Numbered from the stretch's first letter, positions 25,492 through 33,947 are shown. The stretch is 52,358 nt of DNA from Desulfuromonas thiophila (GCF_900101955.1 NZ_FNAQ01000016.1:1-52358), one strand, 5' to 3'. A program made the numbers and translations. Notes: generated by a model from the sequence alone, not told the origin.

Positions 25492-26505
25492 TCAGGACTG
25501 TTGATCCGACCACAGTGGCTCGGCCTGCCCGCACTGGTCCCCTGCCCCGCCAGCAGCCAGCTGAAGGGCCAGTTTCAGGGCATCAACAGGCCAAAAGCAC
25601 TCCGGCCGGGGTTGCATTACCTCGGGCAGGCCCTGTTGTGGCCGGCAGTTGAGAATAGCACTCCGCCAGCGCTGCGGAATGCTGCCTATTCCGTACAGCG
25701 CACCAAGCAATGCGCCGCAGATAGCGGCATTGGTATCAGTATCACCACCCCTCATGACCGTATCAATGATAGCGGTTTCCGGCTCTGGCGCCCTCAGCAG
25801 TTGCCATAAGGCGTTTTGCCAAGCAATCAGCACCCAGCCTTCTTGCCGGGTATAACTTTTCGGCGGCGCGTCTCTGGCTTCCTGGGTGACCTGTAACAGC
25901 AATGGATCAACATGTTGCAACCGCGCCATCTCCAGAATACGGGCATATAGCGGTTCGGGGGCCAAACCATCCCGAATCGCCAGAACCAGCGCCGTGGCAT
26001 AAAGAGCGTTGACCTGTTGGCACAGCGGATGTGGATGGGTCAGCGCCGCATCCTGCCGGGCCAGTTCGGCAACCTCCTCAAGGGAACAACGCAACCCGAA
26101 AATGCCCAGGGGACTGATCCGCATCAGGGCGCCATTGGCCTGACTGACCGGATTGGGATAGCCGCGCAGACCGGCCGACACCGTCATACCGCAATCGAAG
26201 GGTTGTGAATCAATCCAGAAGCGATAAGCCGCCAGAACCGCTTCCTTATCGTATTTCCCCATCCTGACGAGGGTTCGCGCCAGCATCAGCGCCATTTCGG
26301 AATCGTCTGTCGGTTGGCCGGCCAAAGTGTTCCATGTGCCGCCATCCATCATATCCCGCACCCCTGCGGGAAAATACCGGCCGATAGAATCCGGCGTCTG
26401 GAACTCCACCAGACTACCAAGGGCGTCGCCGGCCAACTGTCCCAGCAGACACCCCTGGGCGCGTGAGAGCTGAGCAGAAGACAAATTGTGCGATGTCGGA
26501 TGCAA
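25492..26505 (-). CDS. ADP-ribosylglycohydrolase family protein
   Basis: A 337-aa DraG/ARH-type hydrolase. QLAGDALGSLVEF (23-35), the metal-binding TDDSE (66-70) and MRGGDTDTNAAICGALLGA (251-269) supply the Asp/Thr residues that hold two divalent ions. The enzymes remove ADP-ribose from arginine or other acceptors on proteins or DNA. The start is TTG at 26505 with AAAGGAAA upstream; no better ATG lies nearby. It is the last of four consecutive minus-strand genes that begin next to the WYL-regulator operators (27991-28080). In this defence-like setting it may reverse an ADP-ribosylation signal or toxin. A partner ADP-ribosyltransferase was not seen. Confidence 0.88.
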   Translation of the reverse strand: MHPTSHNLSSAQLSRAQGCLLGQLAGDALGSLVEFQTPDSIGRYFPAGVRDMMDGGTWNTLAGQPTDDSEMALMLARTLVRMGKYDKEAVLAAYRFWIDSQPFDCGMTVSAGLRGYPNPVSQANGALMRISPLGIFGLRCSLEEVAELARQDAALTHPHPLCQQVNALYATALVLAIRDGLAPEPLYARILEMARLQHVDPLLLQVTQEARDAPPKSYTRQEGWVLIAWQNALWQLLRAPEPETAIIDTVMRGGDTDTNAAICGALLGALYGIGSIPQRWRSAILNCRPQQGLPEVMQPRPECFWPVDALKLALQLAAGGAGDQCGQAEPLWSDQQS

Positions 26506-26607
26506 TATTTTTCCTTTCTTGCCGCAAACAGCAGGAAATCGGCACGCAAAAAAATAAGAATGAGTCTGAAAGCTGGTCAGGACAGCATGAACAGGGTCTG
26601 GGCAGGG

Positions 26608-27135
26608 TCAGCAGGTGGCCGATCCCTGCTTGGCCAAAATGTCCTTCAGGAAAAAGCGGAACAGCACCTCAATCTGGGGCAGCGCGCTGGTCAGCGTATG
26701 GTCGCTGTTAAGCATCTGCAACGGGACCTGATGCTCTTGAGCGTAGGCCAGAACCGGGGCTGGCGGCACCACCGTATCCTGCCAGGCGTGAATGATCTGG
26801 CAGGAAAAAGCTGCTGGTGGCGGAACTGGCGCATAGCCTGCCAGGCCGATGGCCGGTGCCATTAAAAACAACCCCATGGGAGTCAGGGCCGTGGCCGCGC
26901 TCAGGCACACATGACCGCCCATGCTTGAGCCTACCAGGATCAGTTCGTCCGCAACATCGCCACAGAGCTCCAGTAGAAATCGGCACCGCTCGGCCGCATC
27001 GGGGAAAGAGCGAAAATCTGGACTTTCCACCCGGCAGCCACAATCACGAGCAATGGCGGCCAAAGCAATAATCTTGCGGCCCCAGGGACCACTTTCCTTG
27101 CCATGGGCGAAGAGAACCAGGGGATTGGTTTCCAT
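26608..27135 (-). CDS. Small alpha/beta hydrolase (YqiA/YcfP-like)
   Basis: A 175-aa single-domain alpha/beta hydrolase. It shows an N-terminal VLFAHGKESGPWG (oxyanion region), the nucleophile elbow VGSSMGG (Ser71), Asp120 in AWQDTVVP and His146 in NSDHTL, a complete catalytic triad. Size and motif order fit the UPF0227/YqiA esterase group. GAGGAG precedes the ATG. It lies 70 bp after a 51-aa membrane-protein gene and 102 bp before the ADP-ribosylglycohydrolase, all on the minus strand. The substrate is unknown; ester or thioester hydrolysis is the family's general chemistry. Confidence 0.83.
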   Translation of the reverse strand: METNPLVLFAHGKESGPWGRKIIALAAIARDCGCRVESPDFRSFPDAAERCRFLLELCGDVADELILVGSSMGGHVCLSAATALTPMGLFLMAPAIGLAGYAPVPPPAAFSCQIIHAWQDTVVPPAPVLAYAQEHQVPLQMLNSDHTLTSALPQIEVLFRFFLKDILAKQGSATC

Positions 27136-27205
27136 AAAGACTCCTCAGGGAACAGCAACATGGCAACAACGGACGATAAGTCAGCAAGGGCTGTCTGCGG
27201 CGGTG

Positions 27206-27361
27206 TCATCTCTCGTCGAGTTGCGGTATCTGCGCCGCGTCGAAACGTTTCTTCAGCAAGCGAACCCTGAAATAGGCCGAAACCGCCATGGCCGGGAACA
27301 CAAACACATAAAGGGTAACAATCGTGCACCAGGCCGGGTTATCGAGAAATACCTGCATCAT
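27206..27361 (-). CDS. Small single-span membrane protein
   Basis: A 51-aa protein with one hydrophobic segment (WCTIVTLYVFVFPAMAVSAY, residues 11-30) followed by a basic region (RVRLLKKRF), which suggests a C-in cytoplasmic tail. Start ATG 27361 has GGGGG about 8 bases upstream; the in-frame ATG 30 bases earlier lacks one. It lies in the minus-strand run between two WYL-linked genes. No family recognised. Confidence 0.6.
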   Translation of the reverse strand: MMQVFLDNPAWCTIVTLYVFVFPAMAVSAYFRVRLLKKRFDAAQIPQLDER

Positions 27362-27508
27362 AGAGTAACCCCCTTTTTGAAAAATGATCATCCGTTAAAT
27401 ACCCAGAACCCCTCTCACGAGACCACGACAAGACCTGCGTTTCGTCGCGCTGCCCCAACTGAGCACTGTTTTTCAGGGCTCTCACCCTCCCCTTGCCGCA
27501 TAACAGGA

Positions 27509-27856
27509 TTACTGACTCAGCAGGGCCTTGAACACGAATCCCGTCAGGGTCAGGCCACAATACAGCAGCCAGATACGAAAAGTCTGCCAACCCAGCACCA
27601 AAACAGAGGGCTCCCTGCTGATCAAGTTGTGCTCATCGGTGCGAACCGGCCGTCCTTCGACTTGCAACCAGAGCGCTGTCATCAGCAAGCGGCCCGCCAC
27701 CACGGTGAAAAATGCCGCCAAGGCGCAAAGCAGCATCAGAGCGGCAAGAAGCGTGAGGGTCTCCGGACTGGAACCGATCTCGAGCAGCGTCTCACTGAAG
27801 TTCCCCGCCACTGGCTTGCTAATGTTGCTTCCATTTCCAACATTTACACATCCCAT
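27509..27856 (-). CDS. Small two-span membrane protein
   Basis: A 115-aa protein with two hydrophobic segments (LTLLAALMLLCALAAFFTVV and, near the C-terminus, WLLYCGLTLTGFVFKALL). Start ATG 27856 is chosen because GGGAGG stands 6 bases upstream. A longer reading to 28093 is possible, but it would run across the palindromic operators and begins without a ribosome binding site. It is the first gene of the minus-strand series and diverges from the WYL regulator. A membrane protein at the head of a WYL-controlled unit could be an effector or a sensor, but no motif decides this. Confidence 0.65.
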   Translation of the reverse strand: MGCVNVGNGSNISKPVAGNFSETLLEIGSSPETLTLLAALMLLCALAAFFTVVAGRLLMTALWLQVEGRPVRTDEHNLISREPSVLVLGWQTFRIWLLYCGLTLTGFVFKALLSQ

Positions 27857-27990
27857 CACTGCCTCCCGTGCCGCTGCCTGCAACCGTCTGGCAAACGCTA
27901 TCGCAGTGCGCGGCCAAACCTTGCTAACAGACCGACATGGTGCGGATACGTTGCTTTTGCCTTTTTTGTGAGGCAGTCTAGCGGGAAGCA

Positions 27991-28007
27991 GCGACAGATC
28001 ATGACGC
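27991..28007. promoter_or_regulatory. WYL-regulon palindrome, site A
   Basis: GCGACA-GATCA-TGACGC, with one mismatch in the right arm to the consensus GCGACA-N5-TGTCGC. It lies in the divergent region between the two-span membrane protein gene and the WYL regulator gene; site B is centred 73 bp away, about seven helical turns. Confidence 0.65.
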
Positions 28008-28063
28008 ATTGCGCTTTGTGCTGCCGTTGCTACCGTCGATGGAGTTGCGAACTTTCCCTCTAT

Positions 28064-28080
28064 CGGACAGCAGTTGTCGC
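28064..28080. promoter_or_regulatory. WYL-regulon palindrome, site B
   Basis: CGGACA-GCAGT-TGTCGC, right arm perfect and left arm matching at 4 of 6. It has the same 5-bp spacer as the other sites and ends 73 bp before the WYL regulator's start codon, which suits autoregulation. Confidence 0.5.
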
Positions 28081-28153
28081 ACAGATGAACCAAGCTGCCG
28101 CCAGTTCCCCACCTGAAAACAGCTGCGATTAAATCACAGAAGGGTCAGAACCC

Positions 28154-29173
28154 ATGGAAACCTTGCTGCGTCACTGGCATATGTTGCGGTTGTTACCGCG
28201 TCATCCCCGCAAAATCAGCACGGCTGATCTAGAATCCGCTCTGGACAGTGCTGGCTTTCCTACCAGCCGACGCACCATTCAGCGCGACCTCGACAAGCTC
28301 TCGACGGAATTTCCCTTGGTCTGTGATGGCAACAAACCCGCCGGCTGGTCTTGGCAGGCCAGCGCCGCCGCTTTCGACATCCCTGGCATGGATACCGCTG
28401 CCGCGCTGACCTTTCAGATGGTTGACACCTATCTGCGGCGGCTGCTGCCGCAAGGCTGCCTGCAGGCGCTGCAGCCCCATCTGGCGCGGGCCGAGCAGTT
28501 GCTGGAGCAGCTTGAAGGTGGAGGTCTGAAAAACTGGCCCGACAAGGTCCGTATTGTTCAGCGCACTCAGAGTCTGCAACCGCCAGTGATTGATGCTGCC
28601 GTCGTGGATGTGGTCTACGAAGCTCTGTTTCACGACCGCCAATTTCTCGGTTGCTATCACAGCCGCAACGATGGCACCCGGCGGGAGTTTGTCGTTAATC
28701 CTTTAGGACTTATTTTCAGTGATCCGCTGATCTATCTGGTGGCGAGCCTGTGGGACTATCCGGATGTGCGGTTGCTGGCCTTGCATCGTTTCGACAGTGC
28801 CCGGCTGCTCAAGGATGGCTGCCGACGGCCAGCAGGATTTGATCTGGAGGCCTATCTGGCCCAGGGGGGCGCCGAATTTGTTACGACCCCGATGGCTGGA
28901 ACCCTTGAGCTGCAAATGCTGATGACCACTGCAGTGGCCTTTCACCTGCGGGAAAGCCCGATCAGTACCGATCAGCGCATCACTGATGGGCCAACCGGTT
29001 GGCTGTATATCCGTGCCACGGTGAATGACAGTCAGCAACTGCGCTGGTGGCTGCTGGGCTTCGCCGATCAGGTGGAAGTACTGCAACCTCAATCTCTGCG
29101 GGAGGAAATTGCAGCCAAAGCCCAGGCCATGGTGCAACGCTATCAGGGGATTTCGTCCGAATCACCGCGGTAG
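28154..29173 (+). CDS. WYL-domain transcriptional regulator (YafY-type)
   Basis: A 339-aa protein with an N-terminal winged HTH (SRRTIQRDLDKLSTEFPL, residues 38-55), a central WYL domain (about 155-225: FLGCYHSRNDGTRREFVVNP, then LIYLVASLWDYPDVRLLALHRF), and a C-terminal WCX-like segment (about 245-335, LRWWLLGFADQVEVLQP). WYL proteins bind nucleotides or nucleic acid through the WYL fold. Several, such as BrxR and CapW, repress defence operons by binding inverted repeats as dimers. Two GCGACA-N5-TGTCGC-like palindromes lie in its own upstream region, and four more precede other operons in the window. It is therefore the obvious candidate to control this whole set. Confidence 0.9.
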   Translation: METLLRHWHMLRLLPRHPRKISTADLESALDSAGFPTSRRTIQRDLDKLSTEFPLVCDGNKPAGWSWQASAAAFDIPGMDTAAALTFQMVDTYLRRLLPQGCLQALQPHLARAEQLLEQLEGGGLKNWPDKVRIVQRTQSLQPPVIDAAVVDVVYEALFHDRQFLGCYHSRNDGTRREFVVNPLGLIFSDPLIYLVASLWDYPDVRLLALHRFDSARLLKDGCRRPAGFDLEAYLAQGGAEFVTTPMAGTLELQMLMTTAVAFHLRESPISTDQRITDGPTGWLYIRATVNDSQQLRWWLLGFADQVEVLQPQSLREEIAAKAQAMVQRYQGISSESPR

Positions 29174-29227
29174 CAAAAACCGCGTCGGACAACCAGAATA
29201 ATAAAAAGGCCTGTTGGATCAAAAGCC

Positions 29228-29258
29228 AGGGCAACGGGCGAATCATGCGCGTTGCCCT
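29228..29258. terminator. Inverted repeat between convergent genes
   Basis: Arms AGGGCAACG (29228-29236) and CGTTGCCCT (29250-29258) are perfect, with a 13-bp spacer. They sit in the 172-bp gap between the convergent WYL and AAA+ genes, which suggests a bidirectional terminator, but no strong T-run follows on either strand. Confidence 0.4.
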
Positions 29259-29345
29259 GCCCTTGCCGCGCCCGGCGGGATCTCAGGCTGCCCGGTTGCA
29301 TTGCAAACTAACAGGGTCTGTCTTGTTAGGGGTGAAGGCAATGGT

Positions 29346-31496
29346 TCAGGATTGACCGAAGCCGATCGGCCGCTGACGCTGTTCACTCTTGCTCTGCACC
29401 TCCTGCCGCAGCATTTCGATCAGGGTCGCGACATTCTCTCCGCAGTCTAATAAGCTGGCTTTTTTGTGCACCAAGGCAAAATCTCCAGGTGTCAGGCCGG
29501 ACAAACCCGTTACCTCTGCTGCCGGCAGCTGCAGGCCAAAGAAACGCTCAAAGGCCAACGAGCGCTGATCAGGACCAAGGCTGTCACAGTGGCACTTAAA
29601 GGTGAAGCGCCGCAGAGACGCCTGATCGATCCGATCCATCAGATTCGTGGTGCAGGCAAACGGCAACGGATGTGTTTCCATCCAAGTGAGCATCTCATTG
29701 ACCTGGGTCACCTCCCAGCTGCGCTGGGCGTAACGGCGATCCCCCAACAGGGAATCTGCCTCGTCGAACACCAGAAAGGCCTCCTTGTCCAGCGCTTCTC
29801 GAAAGGCCGCCGCAATCCGCTGTTCGGTCTGCCCGACGTAGGCATTAAGCAGATCTGACGCTCGCTTGAGCAGCACCGGCATCCCCAGCGTTTGCGCCAG
29901 GTAGCGCACAAAGGCAGATTTACCGGTACCCGGCGGACCGTAAAGACATAAAGAGAAATCACGCTTGCAGGCCTGGGCTACCTGCTGGCGCAACCGGGCA
30001 AGGTCGATATCGCAGCACATCAGGTCCAGATGGAACTGACTCTGCGGTCGATCTGCCGGTTTGGCGCCGGGACCGGAGAGAACCCGCACCAGTCCGTCAG
30101 TGGCAAACTGGAAGTCCTCCATCCGACCACCGATTTCGCGAGCCACACGGGCGGCATTGTCCACCACTGCCGGCGCAATATCGAGTTCCGCCAGGTGGCG
30201 AATCTGCTGTTCCGGCAAACTCAGGGCGTTTTTATTCAGCACCCGCTGCCATACCCGCTGACGCACACTGGCGGGTGGGACCTTCAGCTCAATAGCCAGG
30301 CTCATCCGTCGTACAATGGCGGCATCTAGAATCGATACATCATTAAGCACCCACAGGGTCGGCACCGGATTCTGTTCCAGCAGGCGATTGGTGAATACCT
30401 TCGAGCCCATGCTGGCCTTGCCACCAAGCAGCCGCGCCAAGCTGTTCCCTTCGAACAGATCATCCATTTCATCAAACAGCAGCAGGCTTTTGCTCTGATA
30501 GCGCAACAGGTTCTGCGCCAATTGCAGGTAACCGATGCGTTCGCGCCGGGTGGGTTCTCCGCCCTCATCATCCTGCTCACCGATGGCGTAAAGCCGTACA
30601 TTCAGCTGGTGGGCCAATGTTTTACAGAGTTCGGTTTTGCCGGTGCCCGGCGGCCCCCACAGCAGCACATTGACGCCAGCGATCCGCTGCGCCAGCACTG
30701 CCTGCAGGAACTGGCCGAGGCGTTCGTGGGTTTCTCCCAGGTGTTCAAAGTCTGCCCACAACAACGAAGCGGTCTGCGGCTCGCCCAGAATAAACCGCCG
30801 GATATCTTCCGGGCCACCGGTTGATTTTTGCACCGCAATACGCACGGCATCAGGAACCTCATAGATGTCATCAATATCTGAACCGTTGCGATAACGCTGG
30901 TTCAGAACACCGCTGGCCAGTAGCCGGCCACCGGGGCGCAGGCGCTCAGCCAGTTCCGCCCTATCGCATCCCAGACAGATTGAGCTCACCTCCTGGGGGC
31001 TAAGAGAACAGCGCGTCAGATCATCGCAAAGACGTTGCAGGCTGTCGTGGGTGTAATAGCGCAGTACAAAACTGAAAAATTTGCCCTCGATATCGTCCAG
31101 GTCGAGTTCTTCGGCCAGGTAGTCCAGATTATTCTGTAAATTCGATGGTTCTGCTTGGCCAAGTTGCTGGCGACACCGTGCCAGCTGGTCGGCCAGTAAC
31201 GCCTTGCCGCCTTGTAACACCGCCCTGGGAACGACCCTTTGGTCCAGCTGGTCGGTGAACTTTCTGAACGCCTCAAAAAACGTTTCTTCCGCCACCGTTT
31301 CCATACAGGGCATAAAGCTGCCGGTTCCATTGCAGATAATCTCCATCTCCTTGGATCCGATCCGCTGATCTCGCACGAGATGAGCGAGATACTGCAACAG
31401 CACATCCTGTTCGAAGGCTTCGACCATGGTTCCCCCCGCTCTTCCTGCTCTTTTTCGTCGACGGTTTGCCCGTCCGATAAAACGTTCAATACTCAT
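29346..31496 (-). CDS. Double AAA+ ATPase
   Basis: A 716-aa protein with two AAA+ modules. The first has Walker A GPPGTGKT (281-288) and Walker B LLLFDEMD (338-345). The second has GPPGTGKS (520-527), FLVFDEAD (574-581), sensor-1 TTN (616-618) and an LRRF arginine region (628-631). Residues 1-270 form an unrecognised N-terminal domain. The second module resembles classic AAA (Cdc48/FtsH-like) ATPases that remodel proteins or complexes. The start may be 31496 or ATG 31427, which has a better GGGGGG ribosome binding site. The gene diverges from the peptidase/helicase operon across a perfect palindromic operator (31519-31535). It probably powers remodelling in an uncharacterised system with those genes. 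Confidence 0.85.
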   Translation of the reverse strand: MSIERFIGRANRRRKRAGRAGGTMVEAFEQDVLLQYLAHLVRDQRIGSKEMEIICNGTGSFMPCMETVAEETFFEAFRKFTDQLDQRVVPRAVLQGGKALLADQLARCRQQLGQAEPSNLQNNLDYLAEELDLDDIEGKFFSFVLRYYTHDSLQRLCDDLTRCSLSPQEVSSICLGCDRAELAERLRPGGRLLASGVLNQRYRNGSDIDDIYEVPDAVRIAVQKSTGGPEDIRRFILGEPQTASLLWADFEHLGETHERLGQFLQAVLAQRIAGVNVLLWGPPGTGKTELCKTLAHQLNVRLYAIGEQDDEGGEPTRRERIGYLQLAQNLLRYQSKSLLLFDEMDDLFEGNSLARLLGGKASMGSKVFTNRLLEQNPVPTLWVLNDVSILDAAIVRRMSLAIELKVPPASVRQRVWQRVLNKNALSLPEQQIRHLAELDIAPAVVDNAARVAREIGGRMEDFQFATDGLVRVLSGPGAKPADRPQSQFHLDLMCCDIDLARLRQQVAQACKRDFSLCLYGPPGTGKSAFVRYLAQTLGMPVLLKRASDLLNAYVGQTEQRIAAAFREALDKEAFLVFDEADSLLGDRRYAQRSWEVTQVNEMLTWMETHPLPFACTTNLMDRIDQASLRRFTFKCHCDSLGPDQRSLAFERFFGLQLPAAEVTGLSGLTPGDFALVHKKASLLDCGENVATLIEMLRQEVQSKSEQRQRPIGFGQS

Positions 31497-31518
31497 GGCG
31501 TAACTCTAACCGGCTTAT

Positions 31519-31535
31519 GCGACAGTTAATGTCGC
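31519..31535. promoter_or_regulatory. WYL-regulon palindrome, site C (perfect)
   Basis: GCGACA-GTTAA-TGTCGC, a perfect palindrome that extends by one base pair each side (T...A). It is in the divergent promoter between the AAA+ ATPase (start 31496 or 31427) and the zinc-peptidase gene (31676), close enough to the ATPase start to overlap its promoter or leader. Confidence 0.8.
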
Positions 31536-31537
31536 AA

Positions 31538-31565
31538 GCCGCTATAGACGCTTTTATATAGCGGC
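31538..31565. promoter_or_regulatory. Second inverted repeat in divergent promoter
   Basis: Perfect 9-bp arms GCCGCTATA (31538-31546) and TATAGCGGC (31557-31565) with a 10-bp spacer lie 2 bp from the WYL-type palindrome. On the minus strand the right part reads TATATAAAA and could be a -10 region for the ATPase gene. It may be a second regulator's site or a symmetrical promoter core. Confidence 0.5.
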
Positions 31566-31675
31566 AGCGGCTTTATTCTGTGCTAATCTATGGGTTCTTT
31601 TTCGTGTGCATCTATCCATGGAATTATTGGCAAAGACTATGAAACCGTTAAGAAATCCTTTAGAGGAAACCCTTT

Positions 31676-32215
31676 ATGAGGCTAACCGGCTGGCTTGAAG
31701 ACTGGGTCCTCCGAACCAACCACGACCATGCCGCACAACGACGCAGTTGCGCCTGCTGGCCGTCACTGCAGGATTACTTTCCTGCTGCATTTTTAACGCA
31801 GGCGGGTTTCGTTGTTATTGACCCGCTGCCTTTTCCCCTAGCCGAGCGCTGGATTCCGTGGGGCACTGGTACTTTTCTTCCCGCGTCTTTTGGTGCCGCT
31901 GCCGCTATTACTTACGGCGACACCTATTACCTCCGGCCGGCTTTTGCACACCATCTGTCTCTTCACGTCCACGAACTGGTGCATGTCGCGCAATACCAGC
32001 ACCTCGGAACCGGGCCATTCTTACGGCGCTATCTGTACCAGTTGCTGCGAACTGGCTACCGCAACGCGCCTTTGGAGCTAATGGCCTATGACCTGCAACG
32101 ACGCTTTGAACGTGAATCAGCTCCGTTCGACATCCTGACCGAGGTAGCACAACAACTCGATGCTATGACCGCACCTGCTTGCGCAACCCCTTCGGGAGAG
32201 TCCCCATGTCAATGA
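31676..32215 (+). CDS. Putative zinc metallopeptidase-like protein (HExxH)
   Basis: A 179-aa protein with a zinc-peptidase motif HVHELVHVAQYQH (His99, Glu100, His103) and a candidate third ligand Glu134 in APLELMAYDL. The pattern HELVHVAQ resembles the DUF4157/gluzincin-like proteins found in some toxin and conflict loci. There is no obvious signal peptide, so it is probably cytoplasmic. AGAGGAAA precedes the ATG. It overlaps the NERD-helicase gene by 10 bp, implying coupled translation, and diverges from the double AAA+ gene. A peptidase activated by or working with those proteins is a reasonable guess; catalysis is unproven. Confidence 0.65.
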   Translation: MRLTGWLEDWVLRTNHDHAAQRRSCACWPSLQDYFPAAFLTQAGFVVIDPLPFPLAERWIPWGTGTFLPASFGAAAAITYGDTYYLRPAFAHHLSLHVHELVHVAQYQHLGTGPFLRRYLYQLLRTGYRNAPLELMAYDLQRRFERESAPFDILTEVAQQLDAMTAPACATPSGESPCQ

Positions 32216-33855
32216 TTTTTCCTGTCCTTGATCCGGCAGAACTGGCGCAACTGCAGCGGCACAGTCGTGCTGAAGCCACCGTCTATCTGGCTCTGCAACA
32301 ACTTGAGATGGCGGGACTTGAGGTCTACCACAGCCTCAATTACCGTGGTCGGGAGGGCTTTGGAGAGATGGATTTCGTGCTGCTACACCCGGATTTGGGG
32401 CTGATGATCTGGGAGGTGAAGGGCGGTGGTGTCGGGCGGCGTGATGGGCGCTGGTTTTCTGTCGACCGCCATGGCCGGGAACATGCGATACATGATCCGT
32501 TGTCACAGCTGGGGCGGGCTCAGAATGCCTTGCTGCAGCAGATCCAGCAGCAGATCAATTCGCCGACCGCGGCCGACCCATTACAACTGCCTATCGGCCG
32601 CCATCTCATTCTACCTGATTTGGACGATACGGATCTTAGCACTGGCTTGGGCAGTGGTCTTGATCGCGCCGATCTGGTACTCAAATCGGATCTGACCCGT
32701 CTTGACCGGGAACGGTTGCGGGCGCTGTTCGAACGCACTGGAAACTACCGCCATAAATTACCCCTGCGACCGCGCCACCTTGAATTATTGCGACAACGAG
32801 TTCTCAGACCCAGTTTTCGCCTGCTACCAGGTTTTGCCCCTGTCCACGAACAGACCTGTACCAGGCTGATTCGCCTGAGTGCCCAGCAAAGCTGGGCACT
32901 GCGGATGCTGGAACATATCCCCCGCGTCATGATTGATGGTGGTGCCGGCACCGGTAAATCCCTACTGGCCTGCGAAAAGGTGCGGCAACTGGCCAGTGCT
33001 GGCAAGAGGGTACTGCTGCTCTGCTTCAACCTCGCTCTGGCCGAGGCATTGCGCAGCAGTCTCAACACATTGGAACCAGCACCCTGGGTCGGCACGTTTC
33101 ACGAATTCTGTCAGGAGCGAGCCGGCCAGACCGGCTTATCTTGGGCTGTGCCGACTGGATTCACGGAACAAAGCCATTTCTATATCGAAACAGCAGCCGA
33201 ACTGCTCGACGAAGCTCAACAACGCTGCCCTGTTGCCTTTGATGGCCTTATTGTCGATGAGGGGCAGGACTTTGCCGCTCACTGGTGGCTGCCTCTGGCC
33301 GAGTCGTTGAACGCACAGGCACCTGTCTATGTGTTTTCTGATCCACATCAAAATGTGTTCGAACGAGCATGGGAACGACCGAGCGCTTGTTTCGAGGGCA
33401 TGATTCCCTATCCTTTCCAGCTGTTGCACAACGTACGCAACTGCCGTGAAATCGCCCAGTGGCTCAAGGCCCGTTTCGTCTATGCCGGTGATCCACCGGC
33501 CAGCGCACCCGAATCTGGTTTGGCTGTACGCGAACACCGTTACCGCTCGGCACAGCAGCAGACCGAACAGATGCAGCAGGCATTGCGTCAGCTACAGGCT
33601 GCCGGCATTGACGAAACAGAGGTGGTCATTCTCAGCCTCTACCGGGCCAACCACAGCCAGGGTTATCAAGGCCTGCGTCAGCAGCAGGAATTCAAAGGTC
33701 GCTTCAGTACCATCGGAGCCTTCAAGGGCCTGCACGCCAAAGCCGTATTGCTGTGCGACTGGAACACCAGCGACCATGCGCGCCGTGAAGATCTGCTCTA
33801 CGTGGGAGCTTCACGGGCACAACTGGCCCTGCATATCTTCAGCAAGGCCCCCTGA
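32206..33855 (+). CDS. NERD nuclease-UvrD-like helicase fusion
   Basis: A 549-aa protein. The N-terminal NERD domain shows YRGREGFGEMDFVLL (47-60) and MIWEVKGGG (67-75), the D...ExK nuclease core. The helicase part has Walker A GGAGTGKS (245-252), GTFHEFC (296-302), motif II VDEGQDF (350-356), YVFSDPHQNVF (375-385) and LLHNVRNCREI (407-417), typical of short SF1/UvrD-like helicases. ATG 32206 is used, with GGGAGAG 5 bases upstream; it overlaps the peptidase gene by 10 bp. Single proteins joining a nuclease to an SF1 helicase include the phage-defence Nhi type, a functional analogy rather than a family assignment. It probably degrades or processes foreign or damaged DNA. Confidence 0.88.
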   Translation: MSMIFPVLDPAELAQLQRHSRAEATVYLALQQLEMAGLEVYHSLNYRGREGFGEMDFVLLHPDLGLMIWEVKGGGVGRRDGRWFSVDRHGREHAIHDPLSQLGRAQNALLQQIQQQINSPTAADPLQLPIGRHLILPDLDDTDLSTGLGSGLDRADLVLKSDLTRLDRERLRALFERTGNYRHKLPLRPRHLELLRQRVLRPSFRLLPGFAPVHEQTCTRLIRLSAQQSWALRMLEHIPRVMIDGGAGTGKSLLACEKVRQLASAGKRVLLLCFNLALAEALRSSLNTLEPAPWVGTFHEFCQERAGQTGLSWAVPTGFTEQSHFYIETAAELLDEAQQRCPVAFDGLIVDEGQDFAAHWWLPLAESLNAQAPVYVFSDPHQNVFERAWERPSACFEGMIPYPFQLLHNVRNCREIAQWLKARFVYAGDPPASAPESGLAVREHRYRSAQQQTEQMQQALRQLQAAGIDETEVVILSLYRANHSQGYQGLRQQQEFKGRFSTIGAFKGLHAKAVLLCDWNTSDHARREDLLYVGASRAQLALHIFSKAP

Positions 33856-33930
33856 ACGACTTCGACCAGGATTAGTGACCTCCTCCTGCCAGCTTCTCCT
33901 TGGGCCATCATATCTCTATCCAGGCGACAA

Positions 33931-33947
33931 ACGACACCGCTTGTCGC
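33931..33947. promoter_or_regulatory. WYL-regulon palindrome, site D
   Basis: ACGACA-CCGCT-TGTCGC, one mismatch in the left arm. An extra GCGACA half-site lies immediately upstream (33924-33929), giving an overlapping 8-bp-armed repeat GGCGACAA / TTGTCGCC. It lies in the 338-bp gap before the unknown trio (34194-35925) and 76 bp after the helicase stop. Confidence 0.65.

Noticed and set aside
26921-28132. 403-aa plus-strand frame across the hydrolase and membrane-protein genes
   Set aside because: Low-complexity Arg/Pro/Gln/Ser sequence, opposite four supported minus-strand genes and running through the palindromic operators.
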